Positions 8,611 through 21,051 are shown, counted from the stretch's first letter. The stretch: 64,000 nucleotides of DNA from Lomentospora prolificans (GCA_029532625.1 JARFXM010000006.1:3286001-3350000); one strand, 5' to 3'. The notes: generated by a model not told the origin, from the sequence alone. Translations and numbers: made by a program.

Positions 8611-11345
8611 TCATGGGCTACATCGCCTCTCAAAAGAACCCATGGATCTTGGCAGGGGGTTCCTACTGACACACCCGAGCGGTATGAGGAGCTGCTGTCG
8701 CACTGTCGCCCTATGGAAAGGATTGGCTGGCAGAGCATGACAGCCATGACAGCCATCCAAGTCTTGGTGAGCTCGGCTAATATCCCCGCTCATGAAGTCA
8801 GCGATTATTGAGCTTTCTTCGGTTGTTGATACTCTCGCCCTTGGCCCGCCATGTGCTTCTTCGTTATGTTGCCACAAATCATGCAATGTAGGAAGCTTTT
8901 TTCCGCAGCAGAAATAGTCCCTACAGTAGCTACGGTCCAGCATTCTTATTTCGGAATGTGAAGGCGGTCTCGACCGAAAGCCCAGTCTGATACTCCCGCT
9001 GTCAATCGAAAGGATCGAAGTTGCCGAAGCTTCTGATGGAGCACGTGAAACAGCACGCGTCGGTGTAAACGAGATGCAATGACAATTTGCTTGCTGGCAT
9101 GAAGACGGCGCCCTGGATGGCGTAGAAGCGGTAGATGTGGCCCAGCTTCTCTTCCTTTTTCGATCTGATCCTTTTTGAAGCGCGTACTCTAGAACATAGT
9201 TCCAGTCTTCATCAGTGTCATTCCGAGTGAACGATGTGACCGCTTCTGGTCGAGGGTGCACTGCTAGTGTCTCATCATTCTGGTAGGTTGGAGTTTGCGC
9301 ATTATCAGTCGTCGCCTCATCAATGGAGAACTTCATTGCATCTTCATTCCCGTGTTCTTCTAGGAACTGGGGGATCGAAGTCGGACCTTCTTCTTCAAGC
9401 ATAGCTTGGGCAGTCTCACAATCTGTATGATCTTTTCGCACAGGCGAGAGAGACACTGGAGAAGCCGTTACGCCTGGGATACAAGCGGCCGACTCTGACG
9501 ACGTCGCTCTCAAGAGCACACAGTCTTTCAAATAGCGGTACACTCTCATATGTCCGTTCCGTTTTGCCAGGCTAAGTGGCGTCTCTCCAAACTGATCAGT
9601 GGATTCAATGTCCACTGTCGACTCATTACAGAGAATTTTGACGATCTGAAGGCGACCTCGCTCCGCAGCGATGGATAATGGCGTTCTTCCTTCCCGAGTG
9701 CAGCAATCGTATGGCAGGAACCCTCCCTTTATTAAGACTTGAAGAGTTTCAGCAAGCCCGAGTGCGGATACGATATGCAAGAGGCCCCAACCAGCGCGCT
9801 CCGGGCAGGTTTCTTTTTCGTGAGCTAACCATATTTGGTGAAGGACGTAAAGAGTACGTAAGGTGGCCGCTTTGTCTTCCGAGATTTCAAAATTTCGAAT
9901 TGCTAATGATAGAGGTGTCTTGCCTTTAAAATCCAGGCAATGCAAGAGACAAGTCGTAGCTTTCTGATGAGTTAGGGCGGATAGAAACGATCGGCATCCA
10001 CGAATTGCGGCCCAGTGGAGGGCATTTCTACCTCGCGAATCTCTTGCGTCGCTCATTGCACCCGCTTTGAGTAACACACAAGCGACGGAATCCAAACCTC
10101 GAGAACAAGCAATATGAAGAGCCGTGCGGCCGCGACGTTCGCCTTTTGCGGCCTTCACTACGCTGCCTTTGTCCTTTATAAGCTGCTCAAACGATTTAGG
10201 AATTTCTCTGGAGCCGTCTGGCAAGTGGCGTAGCATGGAGTGAATGGGAGAATAGCCAAGAAAACTGTTTCGCTTGCTCATTGAACCCCTCGAGCCGACT
10301 ATGCGAGCCTTCATGGAGTCGGCATCCCGCTCAAGGGAAAGGGATGGAGGAAGCTTTGAATTCCCAGCGTTAGCCACCGCCATACTAAGAGCGCCACAAT
10401 CCTTCTCGTAGCGGGAGAAACCCTCTATTAGCACATCCGCGACGAAGTGTTCGTCTGCTTGGCGTTTAATATTTCGGAGCAGTATGACCTTTTGCAGGAA
10501 GCATGCTGCTCCTAGATGCACTTGAGGAAGGGATCTGGCTAGATCTAATAGGGCTGCTAGCGTTTCGTCTAGACTATGGCAGTCCGTTGTGTCGAGATCG
10601 ATTGCGGCATCTTTATCTTCCCGATCCTCAAAAAGCGGCAGTGACGCAACTAATGATAAAGTCGCTAGTATAAGGCTCGGAGAAGGCGATGCCTGTATTA
10701 TCGCATGAGCTTTTTCAATCATGGAGTCTCTCTCGAGTCGTGCGAGACGATTAATCTGGCTGATGTGTTTGCGATAATGGGTGCTGTACTCGATAATAAC
10801 AATTTCTTCTTCCCCTTGAGAAGTTTTTTCCACATCTCGAACTAGATTCAGGAGAGTTGCTTGGCGGAGGGTTCTTTCGTTTCAACGGCCAATCAGCGTG
10901 GCACGGAATTGCTGGAGTTTCCTCAACTTACAATTCGATGTACTGGTTGAAAGCCTCTATCTCGGCATCCCTAGCACCGGCAAACGCAATAGATCCGGGT
11001 GAGCTAAAAGTAGGGCCAGTCTCGATCCTCACAAGTGAGCCTTCTGGAGCCGATACACACTCTTCCTGCTTCTCGTACGCTCGCTGCTGCTCGGCGCTCA
11101 TGTTTTCGGAACACGGCCATCCCTTGGTTTCGCAGCGACTGCACTTCTGGCCGGGCCAAGCCCGATCAAGAGGTTCGCACTAATTCGGCCCAGACTACGT
11201 TAGATTGAGATACATTGAGCGGAGAAGTTACACTTGCCTTTTGCTTATCAGTCCTGCATTGTCTGCACTTGAGGAAACTCAATTGTCGACCACTAGCACT
11301 GCCGTAGTTATTATCGCGATCCGCTATGTCGTGAGTGCCGTCCAT
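8611..11345 (-). CDS. Zn2Cys6-ankyrin-C2H2 fusion protein
   Basis: Three exons (11345-11238, 11179-10932, 10873-8611) give 872 aa; phases agree at both introns (11237-11180 and 10931-10874, 58 nt each). Exons 1 and 2 together make a full binuclear zinc cluster: Cys 27, 30, 37, 49, 52 and 59 (C-x2-C-x6-C-x11-C-x2-C-x6-C). The first intron has a GC-AG boundary and splits the cluster just before Cys37. The body has a helical region shared with the ankyrin gene at 4422-6680, then ankyrin repeats at about 366-560 (GRTALHIACSRGL, GRNALHWAAIRGC, GRTPLSIAAERGR, GETPLSLAKRNGH). Near 769-793 lies a C2H2 finger (C769...C775-x12-H788-x4-H793). A Zn2Cys6 domain suggests DNA binding in the nucleus. The full combination is unusual to my knowledge. 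The target is unknown. Confidence 0.75.
11180..11237 (-). other. GC-AG intron splitting the zinc cluster
   Basis: The donor reads AAG|GCAAGT and the acceptor ATTAG|TGC, with a CTAAC branch sequence inside. Removing 58 nt joins C-R-Q-C-R-T-D-K-Q-K to C-E-P in frame and creates a correctly spaced Zn2Cys6 motif. That match is the main evidence for a non-canonical GC donor here. Confidence 0.7.
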
Positions 11346-13597
11346 CCTTGGTGATGATTCGGGCTGTTGCCAGGCTCTATGGGGTTAAATCTGACTTGGC
11401 ACAGAAAGATCCACCCTTACACTTCCCATCTGCTCCATTAAATACTGCACAAAGGATTTCTCACCGCAAGGCTGCGCTTCTCTTGCTAGCCAGCTATTTT
11501 GAGAGCGCCACCAGGAAACCGAGCCCTCGCATCTTTGATCGCACCCTGTCATCGCACCCCCTCATCGCACCCCCTCATCGCACCCCCTTCTCGTCGCCAG
11601 GCTGGCCATGTCGCTGTCGCACCCCAGCGGACAGGGTCCCCATTGGCTGGCTCTCTCAAATACACTTAATCTTGATTGATCCAACTCAGGCACCTTTTAC
11701 CGCTTCTCGTCAGCAATTGTGAAGCCCGACCAGAAACTCCTTGCTTTTTCGTCTGGCTTGCAATCCCTGGATGCCTAAACAAGGCACCAAAGGGTTGTTC
11801 AAAAGAACCAGAGAACTGAGCGAGCCGCACAGAACCGAAATGGAGGTCACGAATTTGATTGGGATGCCTGTTTGTCAACTTCCAGTGAATTATCGTCACT
11901 TTGGGACTTCGCGTTAAAATTGGACAAGCATACTGTGTACCTCTCTACTAGAATCATTCATCTTAATACTACGAGTACTCTCCAGTTTCCAATGCTGCCT
12001 CAAGCAAATCATTTTCCTTACCAGGAGAGAAAAAACCGAGCCCTTCTCATACGTCACCATTGTGTGTTTCTCTGCCTCAAATCGTGTAGACCACTCCACT
12101 CAAGGTCTACGGAAGGACTGTTCTATATTTTCGGTATGTAAAATGTGAATTTCGGAGGTGTTTTGCGGCCGTGGGTCTAGAATCCTGAGCTGCAAAGTCG
12201 CCCAGGATTATCCTATCTTGCGTACTGGAAATGCATCTCCGTCCCCTTTTTCTCGGCATGTCTGCACTGTACGCACTTCTCAAAGCTGACTTCCCTACTT
12301 CCCCATTTCAATAGAGGGAATTGATGCCATGACGCGTTTCATGAAATTGACAGTTCAAAGTCGACCAAGGCACTATCGACAAGCCAGTCGAGACCACCAT
12401 TTTCTTTTCAATCTTGGCCCAAAGCCTTGTCGCTGGTCAATCTTCAAATCGACGAATCGCACACTTGTTGCATTGTCTTCGCGGGTCGTCGCAGTCCTGG
12501 ATCTCATAATTTTCTTTTTCCTTCTGGTTTCTATGCAGGCTCTACAGGTGTATTGTGGCAGGCCAATTACCGCTGGCAGATTCCACTCTACACTCCGCTT
12601 GCGATGCTGAGTGGCGTGTGATTTCCCGACGGCGGCGCATCAGGGCGCGAAGAAGCAACGATTGTGAATCCCGTCGGGTCAGCACGGAGTAGGCCTACTC
12701 CAAAACTATCGTTTCCACGTGTTTGTGACCGCTGACTTGACCTCCACGGCTAACATGTGCATATGGTGGCGTTATGGCCCAGTATCGTCATCACGCCTTT
12801 TGTGTCCTACGATGTAGGTTTATTACTTGAGAAGGGAAGCTGAGTAGACTGATGAAAAGCGGCAACGCATTTGGGTAGGAAAAAGGCAAATGTACAGCAG
12901 AAGATCTTAGTAGCTGCCAGATCAGATCCGACCCACATGTCTGTAATGCAGGCTGCGCTATAATTAAGTCTACAGCCAAGCAAGGTGGGTTATTGCCTTT
13001 TCCTCTCTACAGCCTGCTTGCCTGCCTGAAGTCGAGGCCACTTGCCATACACAAAAGTGCGGACCTAACATGGGAGAGCAAGCTTAATTGCCACGCCAAG
13101 GTAAAAACGATAAAAACCCCCTTTCGCAGAGACCCAGAGCTTTGACGAAAAAGATTCATGTCTCGTAGCCCATAAATGAGTTAGCAAGGCTTTTTCCCTG
13201 AGCCATAATATGCGAAATAGCTCTGCCCAAATCTGGATCGTGCTTAAGTTGTCTAGTCTCAAGAGACGCTCAAAAGTTCTAGTAGGACTACAAGGAATCG
13301 CTTATTTTTAAAGAAATGAACTCAGTATTTCGCCACACGTGGTATACGATACCGCTCTCGAAATTGTCAGAGTGGGCCGGTCTAGCTCGAAATTCGACAA
13401 GCCAGTGCACTACAGTCGACCGGATCATTTCCAAACAAAAAGCCCAGCATAGTATGTGATGGAGTGGAATTTTGTGATAGTCTAGTTTTCAGAGGGTAAC
13501 AGGGAATAGAGATATAGAAGATGCGTAGAAAGGATAATATGAAAGAAATTCAGCTCACAACCAACAGCCTGTGATTTAACTGGTTCCTTCCACCACG
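11346..13597. other. 2.25-kb gene-poor gap
   Basis: Upstream region of the minus-strand ankyrin fusion gene and 3' flank of the P450nor gene. It contains a four-copy 13-bp tandem repeat (11538-11589). Only short, unconvincing ORFs are present, without recognisable domains or paired splice sites. Confidence 0.5.
11538..11589. repeat. 13-bp tandem repeat, four copies
   Basis: Four head-to-tail copies of a 13-bp unit (ATCGCACCCCCTC and close variants) lie about 190 nt upstream of the ankyrin fusion gene's start. They are C-rich on the plus strand. A role in expression is possible but unsupported. Confidence 0.85.
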
Positions 13598-15301
13598 TCA
13601 CCATACAACCGGAAGCTCAGTGATACCAACATCACCGGCCAACGGACTATATGCAACCTCTTCGAAAGGAATGGCGAGATGGAGAGAGGGTAGTCTCTGG
13701 AACAATGTGCCTAATAGCGATTTTGTTAACCCCAAACAAGCTTATAGGAACTGGGCAAACTTACTAAAGACAGCTTCCATTTCGGCACGAGCGAGCCACT
13801 CAGCTATGCACCTATGGGGGCCGAATCCGAATCCAAGACCGTCTACCTTGAATTTTCGATGCATGTCAAAGACGTCGGGGTTGGGGAAAACGTCTTCATC
13901 TCGGTTTCCTGACTGGTTGGAGGCGATAATGCCTTCTCCTGCCTTGATGTGCTATTCGATCGTCAGCATGCCGCTTACTAGGCATTTGTGTGAGCGATAC
14001 TTACTTTACCACCGATCTCAACATCAACCTTGGCGACTCGCTTCATAGCCATGGCAGAAGCGGTATGGTACCTGCAAAGCTCGTCTACGAAATCCTTGGC
14101 AAGCTCTGGCTTAGCAATGAGCTCCTTGAGCTGATCGGGGTGCTTCAATAGCTCCACAACGCCCTAATGACCCGTTAGACAGCTGCCATTGGAAACAGAA
14201 AGAACACTGTTGAAACATACCAGAGCAATCATATTGACCATGGTGGCATTTCCGGCCACAAGAAGGAGAAACGCGATTTGGACGGCATCGGACTTGTCAA
14301 TGGTACCATGCTTGAGTTGTTCAACAACCAGCTTGCTGATGAGATCGTCCTTGGGTTCGGCTGAGCGGAGGTCCACCAGGTTGGCAAGGTAGCCAAGCAG
14401 TTCCCTATTGATAGTCAGCCAGTGAATAGCAGTAAGTTGATAAACTATGCTTAATACTTGTTGGCATTTGCAGCCTCGAGGGCCGTCGAACTACCATTTG
14501 TGCGAATGGCGTTCTGAGTGGTCAAATAGGCGAGATCCTCGAACGGTACACCGAGAATGGTGTAAATAACCTTTACCTGATTAGACATTGAGTGACCAGG
14601 AATGAGAAGGACGGGACCGGCTCACGTATGATGGAAGTGGGAGGGCGAACTTTTCCACAAGGTCGACGGGTTTGGCGCATCCACCCTGAATCATAGCGTC
14701 GAGCAATTGATCGGTCGTCTTTTGGATGTAGGGCTTGAGCGTCTCGACGTTCTGCTTGACAAATATGGGCTCAACCATGCCCCTTGACTCTCGTTAGTCC
14801 TTGGACTAATTGTGCGGGGTTAGTTAAATCGTATTACCTTTGGTTCATGTGGTCGGGTGGATCCATATCGACAAACGTCGGCTTGTTCTTGGCCGCGGCG
14901 ACACCACCGGCCGACAACTCGGGGAAGCCCGGTCGCGTTCGTTGCTGTTTCCGCTTAGCATCGATCAATCAATTCTCCCCTCCCCCCGGCCCCGGGGGTA
15001 GCAAGATATTTTTGCATACCTTGGACAGTCGCTCATCAGTCGCGACTTTGCACACATCGTCGTACTTGGTCACCAGCCACGCTTCGACGTCGTTAAAGAG
15101 CTTGACCTTGGAGACGGGGTCCGTCTTGCGCAGCTTGGCAAACTCGGCGGGCGGTTCGGGACCACTTGCTCTACTGAATGGGAATCTTGGCACTTCGGAT
15201 TGCACCATGGCAGATACAGAAAATGCTCTCGCGGAAGAGATAAAAGCAACTCGGGATTTGGGGAAAAGAACCCGAGATTGTGTTGAGAGTAAACGATTCA
15301 T
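13598..15301 (-). CDS. Nitric oxide reductase P450nor (CYP55A family)
   Basis: Eight exons (15301-15020, 14944-14838, 14782-14626, 14570-14458, 14404-14221, 14163-14005, 13951-13765, 13710-13598) give 433 aa with every phase consistent. P450nor reduces two NO to N2O using NAD(P)H directly, in fungal denitrification and NO detoxification. Family signatures include FPFSRASGPEPPAEFAKLR, the I-helix AGNATMVNM, the ExxR motif ELCR and the haem-binding GFGFGPHRC. Splice sites were chosen to match family spacing (for example LSK|QRTRPGF). The first 31 residues (MNRLLSTQSRVLFPKSR..., Arg/Ser-rich, no acidic residue) look like a mitochondrial presequence; Met32 could start a cytosolic form, as known for Fusarium P450nor. 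No nitrate or nitrite reductase lies nearby. Family identification is very secure. Confidence 0.95.
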
Positions 15302-16696
15302 GGTGAGAAAGGCGGCTTTCGCAGAGAAACGGGCAGAGTCCCTTTTGTAATTACGTCGGTCGGGGTTGTCTTGTAAGTATTCGAGATCCTGCGATACTTG
15401 GGTCTCCTGCTTGGTCGAAAAGGGCCAAGAGAACGGGATATGCACGGCAGAGGCGGTGTCCTTGTTTATACCCTCATTTCTGCAACGCAGTATCACATTA
15501 AGGTATGCAAAAATCACACCCCGAACAAGGTTTAATTACATCATGAACGAATCATCATGGCGGTGACTAGCTCGACGGAGAGTTTTACCCGTGCCCGCAT
15601 CCACAGAAGCTCAATTCATCTCCATGGCATTGGCATCGCAGCGGAGATGCACTCGAGACCGGACGAGTTCTGTTGGCGAGTATTTGGATTATCCAGGGAC
15701 CTCGAGCCGAAGATGGGCTGATTTCGACTGCATCGTATATAATACCCGGCTCGACCCGATCGGAGCACTCGGGGCATGCAGGTCTGGAACACCGCGAACT
15801 GAGTTGACTCTGCGCTCATGCCCCGCCCAAACGGCGCTGTTCCGCGGAGATGCAAGCGTAAAATGGCTGCATTGTGCCGTGCCCAAGCTCAATGAGCGCC
15901 GCGGAGGACGGGACCCATATTATTAGCAATTGAAGGAAAGCTATTGGCTACATCTGTGAGCATTTGGAATTCTTCATGATCAGGGAAAGCTCCGTCGTTC
16001 CTGGACCTAACTCCAGAAGGGAAGGCGTTGACATTGCCAAGGATCAGATCAGGAACACGCACGTCTTCGATTGCCTTTGGCTGGCTCTGTCACAGCCGTG
16101 CGAGAACAGCGCGGGGAAGTATTATCTTTCTGCACTACTGATGCGAGGACGCGTTTGTGCTCCTTGGCACAACGTCGTGGCTTCGGCTAGTGGAAAACGG
16201 TTTAGAATATGCACAAGGTGATATTCAATCGTGCCAGGCTAACTGGATTCATTTGAACGGGGCCTTTTCTCCTTGTACGAGTAGATCCGCTCCGTCCAAG
16301 CTGTCGGGTCTAATCCTGGAGATAATGCAAACTGCCTGCGCTTAGTTGGCGTCCCACGCATGGATTGCACCAAGTAGCACCGGGGTGGTCGGGAGGAAGG
16401 ACTGCATAATTCTCAGACCAGGCGTAGACCAGGAAAACAGGCGACAATACGAGCCGACGACAAAAGCGGGGGTGCAGCGACTGCTTCTGCAGTGCCTCGC
16501 GACCAAATCGGCCGGTGGAACTCCGCGGATATGTTACGGTGTAGTATTCCGTGGCACGAGCTGCCCTGCTACATAGTAACAACCGTCATATCGAGGTATG
16601 AGGTACTGTACTGCATTTGTCTGGCGCTATTCCTGGACATATAAAACATCCTACGACGAGCGTGCTGGAGGGAGACCAGGTATTAGTTACTAGTAT
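15302..16696. other. 1.4-kb gap upstream of P450nor
   Basis: This holds the promoter of the minus-strand P450nor gene and the 3' flank of the beta-lactamase-like gene. A TATA-like stretch lies near 15735-15745. I see no coding domain, RNA gene or clear repeat. Confidence 0.5.
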
Positions 16697-18685
16697 TTAT
16701 CGATCTGGTCCCACCACCTTGACCCCTTGATCCGACTGCTCCTCACTGCCTCCATCTTCCAAATTTCTATCCTCCGTATCGCTCTCTCCAGTTGCCCGAC
16801 CCTCCCCGATTTCTGGCTCCTCATCATCCGCACAGTCATCACCCCGGCTGCCCTGTGCCCTCAAAAAGGGAATCTCCAACCAAAGAACTTCGTTGGTCCT
16901 AGGGTCCTTGACAAATACAACGCGATCCACAGCCTCGGAACCGTAGTAAATCCAATCGACCGCCTCCCACGCGAGGCAGTCGTACGAGCTCACGGTCTGG
17001 CCGGGAAGCTCACTAGTTCGCTCGCGCTTAATATCCCACACAAAGCGCCAGTCTTCTCGAATCACGACGTTTCGATCGTCAGTTTCGTCCTCAATTTCGA
17101 CTTCGGTTGGGTACAATCGGAGAATCGGCCCTGGCTCATAGTTTGGGATGAGGTTCTGATACGTCATGCTGAATATTTCTCGTAGAGCATGCATCATATC
17201 CGACCCGTTGTAGCTCATTAAGTCCAAGATAAGGCTGCTCTCGTCAATTGATATGGTGGCACTGAAGGCAACTTCAGAACATCCTGTAAATGATCCAACG
17301 TAACCTAGTTCTTCCGTTTGTTCTCTCGACGCCTGATGGATTGAAGGGATTAGTGTCGCAATCATTGCGTCGTTGACAATAGTCACTGCACTCGAGTCAC
17401 CTGCCGCCAAAATCACGAGACCAACGCCATATTCGTCAATAACCGAGGCCCTTGCTCTATACCCATACGCAGCGCCATCTTTGGTGAATATGGAGAACGT
17501 ATGTCCCCCTGTTTGAGTTTCAGGATCATAGTCCGGGAACACAGCTTCGGGGGGCGGCCGATAAATTTCCCACGGCATCCCAAAGAAAGAATGCCTACTC
17601 CCAGCAAAAGACCGAGGCTGTAGCCACTGTCTCACAGCCATCGGACTATCGAAAATCGTGTACGTTAAGATATGATAGACGAAACTCGTTAGGTCCGATA
17701 GCGATGACACGAGGCCACCACCAGGGGTGGCATCGCCGAACCAGAAGCCGTAGCTGTTGTTCACGGGAGGAACGACGGAGGAATTAAGCAGGCCCGGGCT
17801 TGCATAGGTATTGACCATTCCCAGAGGACCAGTGATGAACTCGTAGAGGACTTGGGTGTAAGTTGAATCGGTGGCCGCTCCTACGGCGTACATCAGGAGA
17901 GTAAAGGCCACATTTGAGTAAACCGGCCGTTGCATTGGAGGTGACACTGGGTGGGCACCTTTGAGACCGACAATATATTGGGACTTAGCGCAGCCCAAGT
18001 TGAGGCCGAAGACATCGCACATTAGGTACTCGCTATTGTTAAGAGGAGGTAGGCCGAGTTCTAGAAAGGTATCTTTGAGGTAATAATACTCCGAGTATCC
18101 GACTACAGATGCCAGCTTTTGTCAGTATGCTAAAGGAGTGGGCGTTCTTGTAGTGCACCTACAATTCGGTGGGATACCAGCTAGATTGGACGCAAGCGCC
18201 CGCAGAGTGATTGTATCCCACGGGATCAAAGAAGGTGAGCCACCTAAGCCGGGAAGATATTTTGTAATCGGGTCATCCAAATTCAAGTTGCTTCGAATTA
18301 GGACAGCGTCCGTAATCAATTTTGAGATGGAACCAATCTGATATTGCGCGTCTCGGTTCAGATTCCGCGTCCCAAGCTCGGTATTCTCCGCGAGGTGATG
18401 ATATTCCCATAATGGCTCGCCCGGAACACGCTGCCCTTTAGCAACAAAGGCAATTGAGAGAGTGGTATTGGGAACATCCCATCCCGCATTGATATCGCCT
18501 GCTATCGCAGAATCTAAGAGTTCCTGGAGCCTATTGATGGCCGTGTCAAAAGTGGATGACTTGGTGAGATCAGGTTTGGGGAATATAGGGCCTTCAGGAC
18601 GACATTCCAGAGCAGATGCTGCCCGAGGTGCAAGTCCCCCCAGAAGCAGTGCTATGCTCCATGTTAGCGTTGAAATTCCAATCAT
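16697..18685 (-). CDS. Secreted class-C beta-lactamase-like serine hydrolase
   Basis: Two exons (18685-18163 and 18102-16697; 60-nt intron) encode 642 aa. A signal peptide (about residues 1-25, ending ...LAPRAASA) sends it out of the cell. The class-C/penicillin-binding fold is shown by the nucleophile tetrad S-I-S-K (in QYQIGSISKLIT) and a later Y-S-N (in VYSNVAF), the second catalytic element. The acceptor at 18103 restores the family-like NFGYSEYYYL after PP. Fungal relatives act as esterases, lactonases or peptidases, and some sit in metabolite clusters; the substrate here is unknown. The C-terminus beyond about residue 560 is acidic and probably disordered. Neighbours give no functional link. 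Confidence 0.85.
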
Positions 18686-20710
18686 CTTGCTTGGAGCCTG
18701 ACTACGTCCGGAGTGGAACCATACAATTGATCTTGGGGTAGGCGATGAGCAATGGAGGGGCAGCAGATGGCTTCTCTTGATGGATGTTATACTCCCAAGC
18801 TTAAAGCATCATTGATCAATGTGTCATCCGAGTAACCACAGGCTAAAATGTGGTGGTTTGTACTAAAAGACGCAATGGGCCTTGGCCGAATTGCCAGATA
18901 AAGACCCCCGGCATTCTCTAAATATGGTTGTCGCTATTTACTCTTGAATTAATAAAATGTGGTATTCTCCGAGCGGCCAATGAAACTGGGGAGCATCAAG
19001 TTTACAGATTGGTATGAATATATTCCCCAATCACGTCCTCAAACCTCCAAAAGGCTCAGCTTCGGCTGAACCGACTCTACATCTAACGCGTCCCGTCTTC
19101 CGTAGTCTTGGCATCAGCATCCTCACCATACCGATATAATGGAGCTTTATGTGACAAGTGCCCATTGCTAAAACAGGCCTCCGGAACATATATAGGCATA
19201 CATTAGAGCCCAAGTTACCCATATGCTCGAGGACGGGGTAGAGACGCCACTGCGCGCAAAGTCTGCGCATTTCTAGCTCATATTGAACTTTTAAAGTAAC
19301 AGCGGGGTTAACTATTATACTTAGCTCGTATCGCCCATCAATTGGCTTTGAGACGCTTTATCGGGCATGCACTGCTTAAGGCTCGTCAGATGTTCTCGTT
19401 GTCGATTTCAGCAATACGCAGAATTTCGAGGTAAATGCCTACGCACTTTAGCGGCGGCCGAACTGATCAGTATTATTATAAATGCGCTTTCCATTAAGCT
19501 GACCACTACTTGCGACCTTCCACCGACGACTTGTCGACCGCAGCATATCTTCGCAACCTAGTTTCCCTGTCGCGTATTGCACATTGTTCGTCTCCAGGTA
19601 CAGCCACGACAAAGGTGCTGCACAGTTGTAAACGCAATGGAGCATCAATGGAGAGGCTGTCTCGACAATGACGTGCGCGAGTCGTTGACCGAGATCCTGT
19701 AGCAGCACTATGACTCTCTGGCAGGATTTTTTAAGCATGTCAAGACTGTATTGCGTACATTGACGGATTCGGGGCCCCATAGGAGTGGCAAGATGATCAG
19801 TCTCTTCATCAAATAACAGAGCTGGCGCACGAGTGGTGGCCAGCTGTAGAGCTTAAATCATGCGCTGCAAACAGCGGCCGCAGTTTCCGCGTCCACCTCG
19901 CCAGCACCGGTCCGGCCGCTTACTATTCTCGAAGCCCGCCATCTCCGATAAACCCGGCGCGGGATCCTCACAGCCACTGAGCTACCCGGGCATACTATCT
20001 AGCCTTTCACATCCCTTAGTTCCCTTGCAGTTGCGCGGAACAGCCGCTTACTGTTGTTAAATCCCGTCATCTCCGATAAAACCAACACAGGATCCTCATA
20101 ATCACTCAGCTGCGCGGAGCTGCCGTCTTCCTTTGGCTTTTCATGTCTATTAATTCCGTTGTGGTTGCGCCCGGCGGTTTCCGCTGTTCTGTTATGCTTT
20201 GTCGTCATTCACCATGCGTATGTTTCTCAGGCTTTAGCTGCTCATGTCCTAACACTCCGATGTTTATCATGCGTACGAGGCCCTGAGAGACAAAATAATC
20301 AACATGCATTCGGCGTAGCTCTTCCAGGGTTTGGGGCTCTGGATCGCGCCAACCTCTGGGACAGCAGACAACTTTCTTGCATGAATACGGCGGTATACCG
20401 TGGTGTCGGAAAAGGTAATCGTACGGATGCGTAGAAATAGAAGCGGATACAGTCGTTGCCATTAGAATCGCTAGACATAGCAGTAGCACCCAGCAAGCTG
20501 GCCTTGTCATTGAGAGATGTCCAAGGGGTTTCATTGTTCAGTCCTGCATACCAATGCGATGCAGGCACACGCCAAGCACCATTGTTCGAGTTGGCGCGCG
20601 ACCCGCACTATCAGAATAAAAGTTTGAGCCACGTTCCCGAAAATTAGAAATCGAACAAGGTAGAATATTAAAAGTGTTTGGGATAAAAAAAACCAGTCAA
20701 AAAATATTGT
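18686..20710. other. 2-kb gene-poor gap
   Basis: Promoter of the beta-lactamase-like gene at the left, tRNA-His at the right edge. A degenerate 128-bp direct repeat lies inside (19916-20176). No supported protein gene was found. Confidence 0.5.
19916..20176. repeat. Degenerate ~128-bp tandem direct repeat
   Basis: Copy 1 begins at 19916 and copy 2 at 20044. Both carry CCGCTTACT, then CATCTCCGATAAA, GGATCCTCA and a CACT(G/C)AGCT block in the same order. Many of the differences in the first half of the unit are C/T or G/A changes, with copy 2 richer in A and T. A short third partial copy may begin near 20175. Confidence 0.65.
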
Positions 20711-20782
20711 TGCCCAAGGGAGGAATCGAACCTCCGTTTTCACGGCCACAACGTGACGTACTAACCACTTTACGACTTGAGC
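20711..20782 (-). tRNA. tRNA-His (anticodon GTG)
   Basis: The reverse strand folds as a complete cloverleaf. The acceptor stem is GCTCAAG with CTTGGGC (one T-G pair). The D arm is GTAA/GTAC and the anticodon stem TCACG/CGTGA encloses the loop TTGTGGC, so the anticodon is GTG. The T stem is GGAGG/CCTCC around TTCGATT. Discriminator base is A, as in eukaryotic tRNA-His. There is no intron. A T-run follows on the minus strand downstream of the 3' end. Confidence 0.93.
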
Positions 20783-21051
20783 TTTTGATCCGCCAGTTGC
20801 TGCTGACCCAATCACAGAAGTGTATATATGAAGCTATATTTTCGGATCCAAGCAAAATGCACGGTTTTGTGCGAGGAACTAGTGGCGTTCGGTCAAGTGA
20901 AGCACATGTGGATTGCAGAATCGAAATCGCAGTCTTTCCAGGCACATGCAGCCAGCGAACCGTTGCGTGGCGCATCCACTTGTGGTCAGTAAAGAAATCA
21001 ACGACCCACTGATTTAATTATCCGCTCGCTCAGAATCGTAAGTACACGTAT

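Noticed and set aside
4422..11345. HET-domain protein encoded near the ankyrin genes
   Set aside because: The L-C-D-K-C stretch at 4408-4425 recalls the start of some HET proteins, but no HET-domain motifs follow in any frame.
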